Below, piece after piece: positions 1-5,157 of a stretch of DNA of 5,157 nt. The DNA lies in NCBI GenBank assembly GCA_020349865.1, contig CP070700.1, positions 2,476,042 through 2,481,198 on the forward strand, read 5' to 3'. A model generated the notes under the pieces. It saw nothing but the letters and a program-made list of their open reading frames with translations, ran no database searches and had not been told where the DNA came from. The translations under genes were made by a program, and so were the position numbers. The DNA is from Desulfobacteraceae bacterium (lineage in GTDB: Bacteria > Desulfobacterota > DSM-4660 > Desulfatiglandales > Desulfatiglandaceae). Within the stretch, counting starts at the first letter, position 1; the number at the start of each line of letters is the position of its first letter.

Positions 1-115
1 TATAAGTACGCCTCATTCCTAAAGATTCGCGCGCCTTACATCTGGAGCTTTTTACTGTGCCGTCTAATTAATGACTTTTTACGAGTTCATCAATTTTCAT
101 TCGGGCATAATTGAT
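1..115. repeat. Probable arm of a dispersed palindromic intergenic repeat, cut by the left edge
   Basis: Seen: there is no coding frame here. The octamer CTTTTTAC occurs twice (48-55 and 75-82), and a 7-bp inverted repeat, ATCAATT (89-95) with AATTGAT (109-115), encloses a 13-nt loop. Read on the minus strand, the stretch contains GAACTCGTAAAAAGTC, then CAGTAAAAAGCTC, then a GGCGCGCGAATC block and GAGGCGTACTTA at the window edge. From memory, this order resembles an abundant palindromic intergenic element of Desulfobacterales genomes whose outer ends read TAAAAAGTC and whose centre is a TACTT/GTACG-type palindrome. If so, only one arm lies in the window. The match is recalled, not searched. 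Confidence 0.4.
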
Positions 116-138
116 CTGCCTTGGGGTGAAAAAAACAG

Positions 139-173
139 CAATCGTCAATCATCAATAAAAAATCATCAATCCC
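139..173. repeat. Tandem array of five 7-bp units (CAATCGT type)
   Basis: Five consecutive heptamers in strict phase read CAATCGT, CAATCAT, CAATAAA, AAATCAT and CAATCCC. The array starts one base beyond the stop codon (175-177) of the minus-strand molybdopterin-binding gene, so it would lie in that gene's 3' untranslated region. No self-complementary stem is apparent, so it does not look like an intrinsic terminator. Its organisation resembles short tandemly repeated repetitive (STRR) heptamers known from cyanobacteria. Its function is unknown. Confidence 0.65.
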
Positions 174-174
174 A

Positions 175-1222
175 TCACTTTCCGAAAGGGCATACGGGGT
201 AATGGCACTTCTCGCAGTTTAGGCACAAACCGCCATGTGCCATGGCCGCGAGATCTTTCCTTGTGATAGTCTCGCCCGCCAGGACCCGTGGGAGTACAAT
301 ATCCAATACGGTGGCCTTGAAAAAAAGAACACAGGCTGGTACCCCCAGAATGGGAACATCACCTATGAGTCCATACAGGAACATGGCCCCCGGAAGGACA
401 GAAGTTCCGTAGACCACATCTTCCGCGCCAGCATCTATGATGGCCATTCGGCTCATATCATCGGGATCAACGCTCATACCTCCTGCTACCAAAATAAGTT
501 CTGCCCCCCCTTGGAGTAACTCCTTGATGCATTTAACAATCTTCGTCCTGTCATCAGGTGCGAACAAGGGTTCTTTGATCCGGCAACCAAGAAGCCTGAG
601 TTTTTGCCTGAGTATGGGCGCAAACTTATCGTCAATGAGCCCACTGTAAACCTCGTTTCCTGTGATAACGATCCCGGTTTGAGGCTGTGAAAGCGGCTTA
701 ACAGAAAAAAATCCCGCTGGCAGCCTCTGCGATATGAACGGCTGTTTTCAGCGTATCTTCATCAATAACCAAGGGAATCGCCCTCGTAGCGCTGATTATT
801 TCCCCCCTTTCCACAAGGGCATTAGTGTGCTGTGAAGCGCAGCAGACCTCAGGAATGAGGCACAGTTCGGTTAAGGCTTCCACATTCACCTTTAAAAGAC
901 CTTCATGGGCTGCCCTCAGACTAATTTTCCCCTCCGCAGGCTTGCCATCGAAAAATACCCCAGGACCTGCCAGGCCCCTTGAGAGCCTGATGGCGGCCTC
1001 GTCCTCATGGACTTCGCCAGGCCCAATATGAAGAACAAACAGATGCTCTTTGCCCAGACGCCTGAGACGTGGGATATCATCTTCCCGGATGATGCAACCT
1101 TTTTTGAATGCAACCCCTTTGAACTGGCCAGGCCTGATTTCTGTGATATCATGAGTCAGGACCTTCCCCACGGCTTGGTCAAGGGGAATAATGTTTGCTG
1201 AAGATTTATATTTGTTGGGCAC
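175..1222 (-). pseudogene. Molybdopterin-binding protein (MoeA/MoaB-like), frameshifted
   Basis: The family is related to the molybdopterin-binding domain of MoeA, MogA and MoaB, which bind molybdopterin during molybdenum cofactor assembly or insertion; the exact partner here is unknown. The start is GTG at 1222, preceded by GGAGG (1229-1233) at a 6-nt spacing. The first frame runs 174 codons and stops at 698-700. The following frame has no ATG near the junction but continues the same protein to a TGA at 175-177. Dropping one base from the seven-base run at 705-711 gives one continuous 348-residue protein reading GIFSVKPL across the junction. The N-terminal half (IPLDQAVGKVLTHDI, then EIRPGQFKGVAFKKG) is a family-specific domain. 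The C-terminal half is the MoCF-type fold, with TGNEV (187-191) and GGMSVDPDD (247-255). The tail holds C333, C336, C339 and C344, a possible iron-sulfur or zinc site. The break may be a true mutation, a sequence error or a recoding site; the downstream half looks undecayed, favouring a recent or artefactual break. Confidence 0.85.
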
Positions 1223-1228
1223 CGATAT

Positions 1229-1233
1229 CCTCC
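1229..1233 (-). promoter_or_regulatory. Ribosome binding site (GGAGG) of the molybdopterin-binding gene
   Basis: On the minus strand GGAGG lies 6 nt upstream of the GTG at 1222-1220. It decides the non-ATG start; no ATG in this frame with comparable support lies nearby. Confidence 0.8.
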
Positions 1234-1249
1234 GGTATGTCTAAGGTAG

Positions 1250-1278
1250 ATTATAGGCATTCACAGGTTCAGAGTCCA
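1250..1278 (-). promoter_or_regulatory. Sigma-70-type promoter of the molybdopterin-binding gene
   Basis: On the minus strand a perfect -10 box TATAAT (1255-1250) lies 17 nt downstream of TGGACT (1278-1273), a 4-of-6 match to TTGACA. The expected transcription start is near 1243, giving a short leader that holds the GGAGG site and then the GTG. This supports transcription independent of the upstream hydrolase gene. Confidence 0.65.
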
Positions 1279-1305
1279 CCCCTGCCCGACGTATGGCAGG
1301 CGGGG
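1279..1305. repeat. GC-rich inverted repeat (hairpin) abutting the -35 box
   Basis: CCTGCC (1281-1286) pairs with GGCAGG (1295-1300) around an 8-nt loop, and the stem extends by C1279-C1280 with the following G run across one bulged C (1301). No T tract follows on either strand, so it is not a standard intrinsic terminator. It ends directly beside the -35 box of the downstream promoter. It may be a REP-like dispersed hairpin, a Rho-assisted 3' end for the hydrolase transcript, or a protein-binding site; the sequence does not decide. Confidence 0.55.
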
Positions 1306-1352
1306 TTCATGGTTACGCTGGATTTCGTTTTATCTATTCTTGCGATTCCGAG

Positions 1353-1383
1353 CAATTATTGCCAATAGTCAATAATCAATGGT
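1353..1383. repeat. Tandem heptamer array (CAATAGT type) with a small inverted repeat
   Basis: Three in-phase heptamers read CAATAGT (1363-1369), CAATAAT (1370-1376) and CAATGGT (1377-1383), with a related CAATTAT at 1353-1359 offset by 3 nt. ATTATTG (1355-1361) and CAATAAT (1370-1376) form a 7-bp inverted repeat with an 8-nt loop. The plus strand continues into a run of eight T (1387-1394), but no plus-strand gene reads into it. The hexamer GGTCAG also repeats directly at 1381-1386 and 1398-1403. The unit closely resembles the array at 139-173. Confidence 0.6.
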
Positions 1384-1410
1384 CAGTTTTTTTTGGCGGT
1401 CAGAAAAACA

Positions 1411-2178
1411 TCAAATACGGATATGCAGTAAATCGTTTCCCAATATCAGTTCCCCTTCATACGACTTACGGCACTGAGCAGCAATGTCGGTTGCCAGGCA
1501 TTCGGGGTAAAAATGAGTCAGAAGCAACCGTTTTGCCCTAGCCAAACTGGCAATAAGGCCTGCCTGAGAAGGGGTAAGATGGCCTTCTACTTCCTTTCCA
1601 TCCGGAAAAGAACACTCCAGAATTAAAAGATCCGCTCCTTTGGCCAGGTCCACAAGTTCATTACAAAAACCGGTGTCCCCTGAGTAGACAAGGCTTTTCC
1701 CCGACGTGTCACCAACACGGTAGGCAATGCTTCCGGGCGTATGTTTAGTGGGCATAACAGTGATCTTAAAACTGTGGTAGTCTTTTTCCACCTTTATCCC
1801 GATATCAAGCTCTTCTATACTCATGATTTCAGGAGGGAGAGAGAGCCAATCATCATAGGCCTCTTGGAGGCGCTGGATACAGTCCTTTATCCCACGGGGA
1901 CCTGTAATAAAAAAAGGTTTTCTTTTCTTCAGTATGGATGGATTTCTGGTTGCAAACATAAGGTGGATCAGATCCGCTGTGTGGTCAGGGTGAAAATGGG
2001 TGATAAATATCCGTCGGATTTTCTCGTAGCTGATGCCGGCCTTCATCAACTGGCGCATGGTCCCTGGACCCAGATCGAAAAGAATGGGATCAGCGTCGAT
2101 ATTAATAAGGGCCAATGAAGGTGAAGCTCTATCATTGAGTGGAATGCCGGTTCCAGAACCCAAAAGAATCATTTCCAT
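1411..2178 (-). CDS. Metallo-beta-lactamase-fold hydrolase, ribonuclease Z-like
   Basis: This 255-residue cytosolic protein has no signal peptide or membrane segment. It opens with MEMILLGSGTGIP, typical of the ribonuclease Z/arylsulfatase-like branch of the superfamily. Visible metal ligands are the HFHPDH motif (H61, H63, D65, H66), H146 in KHTPGS, D168 in SGDTG and H222 in LTHFYP; H200 in EGHLT matches the position of the HxT catalytic motif. All zinc ligands are present, so it should be an active dinuclear phosphodiesterase or related hydrolase. The substrate cannot be told. It is shorter than bacterial tRNase Z (about 300 residues) and shows no obvious exosite arm, so a tRNA 3'-processing role should not be assumed. 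The frame extends upstream to a TTG at 2226, but that lies within two bases of the predicted transcription start. ATG at 2178 aligns with the family N-terminus and follows a weak GGGAAA site; a second ATG two codons later is possible. Confidence 0.9.
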   Translation of the reverse strand: MEMILLGSGTGIPLNDRASPSLALINIDADPILFDLGPGTMRQLMKAGISYEKIRRIFITHFHPDHTADLIHLMFATRNPSILKKRKPFFITGPRGIKDCIQRLQEAYDDWLSLPPEIMSIEELDIGIKVEKDYHSFKITVMPTKHTPGSIAYRVGDTSGKSLVYSGDTGFCNELVDLAKGADLLILECSFPDGKEVEGHLTPSQAGLIASLARAKRLLLTHFYPECLATDIAAQCRKSYEGELILGNDLLHIRI

Positions 2179-2230
2179 TTTTGGATTTCCCGGATTTAGT
2201 GAATTTTGGTAGCAATGTGCGAGCAAATGT

Positions 2231-2260
2231 TTTATATATTGAGAGAACCTATTTAGTCAA
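2231..2260 (-). promoter_or_regulatory. Sigma-70-type promoter of the hydrolase gene
   Basis: On the minus strand TTGACT (2260-2255, 5 of 6 to consensus) is followed after 18 nt by TATAAA (2236-2231, 5 of 6). Initiation near 2224 would give a leader of about 46 nt to the ATG at 2178. This argues against the TTG codon at 2226 as translation start. Confidence 0.65.
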
Positions 2261-2653
2261 CATTTTACATCTGATTTCCTCCCACAACATCCCAGCCTGG
2301 AGAAGCCTACACCCCCTTTCTGCCACAAAAAATACGAATTCCATTGTCGTGGGAGTAACGTATCTAAGTTCTTCTTGTGTTGGCGCCCCTGAAACGCTAA
2401 ACAATGGCACTAAATAGATGCTTTCAAAAAACACTTTATAATTTATGGTGAATTTTATATGTTGCCCATTAATGTCCAAAATAAATGTGCTTCAAATGTG
2501 GAAAATAAGACCCTGACGCGATTCTTCCTGGGACTGACTGAATTTATTGGAGACGAAATGCATTGAGATTCACTTGCACTTAAAATAACCTAAGACTGTA
2601 GAGAGCTCATTTAATAGTTGCTTAATGCCGGGGCGTAAGTGAACAACTCTGCC
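2261..2653. other. Divergent intergenic region with no supported gene
   Basis: This A+T-rich stretch lies between the leftward hydrolase promoter and the rightward regulator. Short frames exist on both strands but lack ribosome binding sites and recognisable motifs. A 7-bp inverted repeat, CTCCCAC (2279-2285) and GTGGGAG (2349-2355), is widely spaced. A small imperfect palindrome around 2621-2640 (CTTA to TAAG) is visible. The regulator's promoter should lie here, but I see no clear one: TTGCAC at 2574-2579 has only a poor -10 box 17 nt later. It could hold an operator or small RNA; nothing proves either. Confidence 0.5.
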
Positions 2654-2688
2654 TATATCAAGTTTCGAGTTTCAAGTATCAAATTTCT
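2654..2688. repeat. Tandem array of five 7-bp units (AGTTTCA type)
   Basis: Period-7 units read TATATCA, AGTTTCG, AGTTTCA, AGTATCA and AATTTCT, the middle three being closest to one another. The array ends 8 nt before the Shine-Dalgarno sequence of the regulator gene, so it lies in or next to that gene's 5' leader. The unit differs from the CAAT-type arrays elsewhere in the window but keeps the same period. Confidence 0.6.
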
Positions 2689-2696
2689 CACAGTTC

Positions 2697-2701
2697 AGGA
2701 G
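2697..2701 (+). promoter_or_regulatory. Ribosome binding site (AGGAG) of the regulator gene
   Basis: AGGAG lies 5 nt upstream of the ATG at 2707 and fixes the start. That start is also where the receiver domain begins (MAKILTIDD). Confidence 0.85.
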
Positions 2702-2706
2702 AAAGC

Positions 2707-5157
2707 ATGGCAAAGATCTTAACCATTGACGACAACAAGGATAACCTGCTTTTCATATCAGCAGTATTAAAAAATCGAATTCAGGACTGCGTTGTATCAA
2801 GTACCCAATCGGGGACTGAAGGTATTAGGATAGCACAGGCACATCTGCCAGACGTGATCCTGCTTGATATTATGTTGGCTGAAGTGGATGAATTTGAATT
2901 ATGCAAACTGTTGAAGGCTGAGAGGAGGACGAAAAACATTCCGGTTATTATGCTTACAAACCATGAAACCGGAGCAAAGAGTCGCACAAAAGCTTTAGAG
3001 GCAGGCGCTGCCGGTTTTCTGGCCAAGCCTGTTGATGAAGACGAATTAGTAACCCAAATTAATACCGCGTATAGGGTAAAAAGGGCAAACGATATCCAGC
3101 GTAACAAAAGGGAGTTGCTAAAAACCGTTGCGCAGGAAAGGACCATTGCGTTGCAGGCGCGGACGCACGATCTTACCAAAAGGGTCAAGGAGTTGAAGTG
3201 TCTTTATGGTATTTCTGCTCTTCGCGAAAGGCCAGGCATAACGTTGGAGGTGATCCTTCAGGGGGTCGCTGACCTTATTCCCCCATCATGGCAGTATCCG
3301 GAAATAACCTGTGCACGTATTATCATGGGGTACCAGGAGTTCAAGACAAAAAATTTTAGAGAAACAGCCTGGAAACAGACATGTGACATCGATGTACACG
3401 GTGAGTGGGCTGGAACCCTTGAAGTGTATTACCTTGAAAGGCCGGAGGGCGTTGAGGAACTTTTTCCGGAGGAAGAGAGACATCTGCTTAGCGCCATTGG
3501 CGAGCGATTGGGCAGGATTGCCGAGCGGGTACAGGCCGACGATGTGCTGCGTCTTGAAACTGAAAATATCCTCAACATCCTAAGGTCAATGGAAGACTGG
3601 ATATATATAGCCAATGAACAATGTGAAATAGAATATATAAATCCGGCGCTTAGAAGAGAACTTGGCCCTGTAGAGGGAAGGAAGTGTTATGAGTATTTTG
3701 GCAATAGAAAGGAGATCTGTCCATGGTGTGCAGAACAGGGTGTTTTTAAGGGAAAAACTGTTCATTGGGAATGGGATCTTTCCCGGAAAGAAAAAACTTA
3801 TGATGTTGTTAGTACACCCACCCGCAATCCCGACGGAAGCGTATCAAGGCTATCAATATTACGCGATCTGACAGCGCTTAAAAAGGCGCAAAAAGCTCTT
3901 GAGGAAAGAGAATTGCTTTACCGCAGCCTTACTGAATCGGTAGCGGATGGAGTAGTACTGGTGCAGGACGGGATCATTCTATTTGTGAACAATGCCTTTG
4001 TTGATATGTTTGGTTATACGGACCCCGAGAAAATGGCTTTAATGGACGTTCTTGAACTCTTTGACAGCGAATTCAGAGAGCTTTTTCGAAAGGTATTTGA
4101 CCCTGAAGAACGGGACGAAGACATTGGGTCCCTTCTCTGGGGAATGTGCATTACCAAGGAAGGGAAAAAAATATGGGTATCAACGAACAGAAGCGTTATT
4201 AGGCTGAAGTCCAGGCCCGCTATCCTTGCCACCATGAGGGATATTACGGAGCAGGTGCTCTGGGAAAAGTCAATGCAGGAGGAAACTGAATTTCTCAGAA
4301 AAGAAAACATAAAATTGAGGTCCAATATCAAAGAACGCTTTAAGTTCGGCAATATTATTGGGAAGAGCCTTCCCATGCAAAATGTCTATGAACTCATCCT
4401 AAAAGCTGCCGGCTCTGATGCCAACGTTATTGTCCTTGGTGAATCCGGGACCGGGAAAGAGCTGGTTGCAAGGGCTATCCATGAAATGAGTCCTAGGGCC
4501 GACAAGGCCTTTGTCCCGGTTAATTGCGGGGCCATTCCTGAGAACCTTGTTGAAAGTGAATTCTTTGGACACCGAAGGGGAGCCTTTACCGGAGCTCATA
4601 TTGACAAGACCGGGTATCTTCACACTGCCGATGGAGGAACGCTTTTTTTGGATGAAGTGGGTGAGCTTGGGTTGAACATACAGGTCAAATTCCTCCGGGC
4701 ACTTGAAAACGGTGAGTACATCCCGGTGGGAGATACCCAGGTTCGGAATTCCAACTTTCGAGTTATCTCTGCCACGAACAGGGACTTTTCTGAGATGGTC
4801 AATAAAGGCAAGGTACGTGAGGATTTTTATTACCGGATAAGCATTATTCCGATTGTGCTGCCACCATTGAGAGACAAGAAAGATGACATACCTTTGCTTA
4901 TCGAGCATTTCATGCGATTGTACAGCAAGGGCAAAAAGGTGCCGATCATACCGGGGAGAGTTATGGAGATCTTATACAATCATGATTGGCCTGGGAACGT
5001 GCGTGAGTTGCAAAGTGTTATCCAAAGGTATCTTGCGGTAGGCAATTTTGGGTTTCTGACCGTGAATGGCAAATCAGAAAAAATAGAAAGGCAGATCAAT
5101 GAAGAGTTTGGTGATGATGTAATGGGTCTTCGCTCAGCAATAGAGGTTTTCGAGAAA
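2707..5157 (+). CDS. Sigma-54-dependent regulator: receiver, GAF-like, two PAS, AAA+ (3' end cut)
   Basis: An uninterrupted frame of 817 codons is still open at the window edge. Residues 1-120 form a receiver domain: acidic pair D8-D9, phosphoacceptor D54 in DVILLDIM, T84 and K107 in AKP. Residues 121-165 look like a coiled coil. Residues 166-280 form a GAF-like sensor (PPSWQYPEITCARI, then GTLEVYYLE). PAS 1 spans about 285-395 and holds C327, C338 and C341. PAS 2 spans about 400-515, followed by a coiled coil to about 545. The AAA+ domain (about 547-785) has Walker A GESGTGKE (578-585), GAFTGA (625-630) for sigma-54 contact, Walker B LFLDEV (646-651), sensor I ATNRD (689-693), arginine-finger region REDFYYR (704-710) and sensor II GNVREL (763-768). 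All ATPase motifs are intact. The expected Fis-type DNA-binding helices are missing only because the window ends at the lead-in helix LRSAIEVFEK. It should bind upstream activator sites and drive open-complex formation by sigma-54 RNA polymerase in response to phosphorylation plus a cytosolic signal. The partner kinase, ligand and targets are not visible. Confidence 0.93.
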   Translation, partial: MAKILTIDDNKDNLLFISAVLKNRIQDCVVSSTQSGTEGIRIAQAHLPDVILLDIMLAEVDEFELCKLLKAERRTKNIPVIMLTNHETGAKSRTKALEAGAAGFLAKPVDEDELVTQINTAYRVKRANDIQRNKRELLKTVAQERTIALQARTHDLTKRVKELKCLYGISALRERPGITLEVILQGVADLIPPSWQYPEITCARIIMGYQEFKTKNFRETAWKQTCDIDVHGEWAGTLEVYYLERPEGVEELFPEEERHLLSAIGERLGRIAERVQADDVLRLETENILNILRSMEDWIYIANEQCEIEYINPALRRELGPVEGRKCYEYFGNRKEICPWCAEQGVFKGKTVHWEWDLSRKEKTYDVVSTPTRNPDGSVSRLSILRDLTALKKAQKALEERELLYRSLTESVADGVVLVQDGIILFVNNAFVDMFGYTDPEKMALMDVLELFDSEFRELFRKVFDPEERDEDIGSLLWGMCITKEGKKIWVSTNRSVIRLKSRPAILATMRDITEQVLWEKSMQEETEFLRKENIKLRSNIKERFKFGNIIGKSLPMQNVYELILKAAGSDANVIVLGESGTGKELVARAIHEMSPRADKAFVPVNCGAIPENLVESEFFGHRRGAFTGAHIDKTGYLHTADGGTLFLDEVGELGLNIQVKFLRALENGEYIPVGDTQVRNSNFRVISATNRDFSEMVNKGKVREDFYYRISIIPIVLPPLRDKKDDIPLLIEHFMRLYSKGKKVPIIPGRVMEILYNHDWPGNVRELQSVIQRYLAVGNFGFLTVNGKSEKIERQINEEFGDDVMGLRSAIEVFEK

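Noticed and set aside
139..173. CRISPR array
   Set aside because: The units are 7 bp with no spacers; CRISPR repeats are about 21-48 bp separated by unique spacers.
1355..1394. Intrinsic terminator on the plus strand (7-bp stem and T8 run)
   Set aside because: The stem is A+T-rich, the T run starts 10 nt after it, and no plus-strand gene precedes it.
1741..2118. 125-codon plus-strand frame opposite the hydrolase
   Set aside because: The minus strand encodes the complete metal-binding motif set of the hydrolase; the plus frame has no recognisable features.
2404..2420. Possible sigma-54 -24/-12 promoter (TGGCAC followed by TGC)
   Set aside because: The distance between the GG and GC pairs is two bases longer than the strict sigma-54 spacing, and the -12 box lacks TTGC. 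Spacing is essential for this promoter class.
2249..2479. 76-codon minus-strand frame in the divergent intergenic region
   Set aside because: It starts with TTG, has no Shine-Dalgarno sequence, covers the promoter-bearing region of the hydrolase gene and shows no motif I recognise.
2574..2602. TTGCAC with TGTAGA as promoter of the regulator gene
   Set aside because: The -10 match is only 3 of 6, so it is not better than chance in A+T-rich DNA.
4399..4908. 169-codon minus-strand frame opposite the AAA+ domain
   Set aside because: It is a shadow frame: the plus strand here encodes an unbroken AAA+ domain with every expected motif.

Overview
The window looks like chromosomal DNA of an anaerobic Desulfobacterota (former Deltaproteobacteria) bacterium. 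Reasons: moderate G+C; a molybdopterin-binding protein with a cysteine-rich C-terminal tail; a long sensor-type sigma-54 activator with a CxxC-containing PAS domain; and intergenic repeats of a kind I associate with Desulfobacterales. The assignment is inference from recalled family resemblance, not from a search.

Layout. Positions 1-174 hold no gene: there is what looks like one arm of a dispersed palindromic repeat (about 1-115) and a 7-bp-period tandem array (139-173). Positions 175-1222 (minus) carry a MoeA/MoaB-like molybdopterin-binding protein broken by one extra base in a 7-base homopolymer (705-711); removing one base restores a continuous 348-residue protein. It has its own sigma-70-type promoter (1250-1278), abutted by a hairpin (1279-1305). 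Positions 1411-2178 (minus) encode a 255-residue metallo-beta-lactamase-fold hydrolase of the ribonuclease Z-like type, also with a good promoter (2231-2260). A 528-bp divergent intergenic region follows. From 2707 to the right edge (plus) runs an open frame of 817 residues: receiver, GAF-like sensor, two PAS domains and a sigma-54-interacting AAA+ ATPase. It is cut by the window edge just before the expected C-terminal helix-turn-helix.

How the parts relate. The two minus-strand genes lie in tandem, but the 188-bp gap and separate promoters argue for at least partly independent transcription. The regulator is divergent from the hydrolase gene. Nothing in the sequence shows which genes it controls, and I found no convincing -24/-12 promoter here. 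The most unusual pattern is that all three intergenic gaps contain short tandem arrays of strict 7-bp period, two of them sharing a CAAT-type unit. I found no evidence for a CRISPR array, insertion sequence, tRNA or rRNA, and no clear new multi-gene system.
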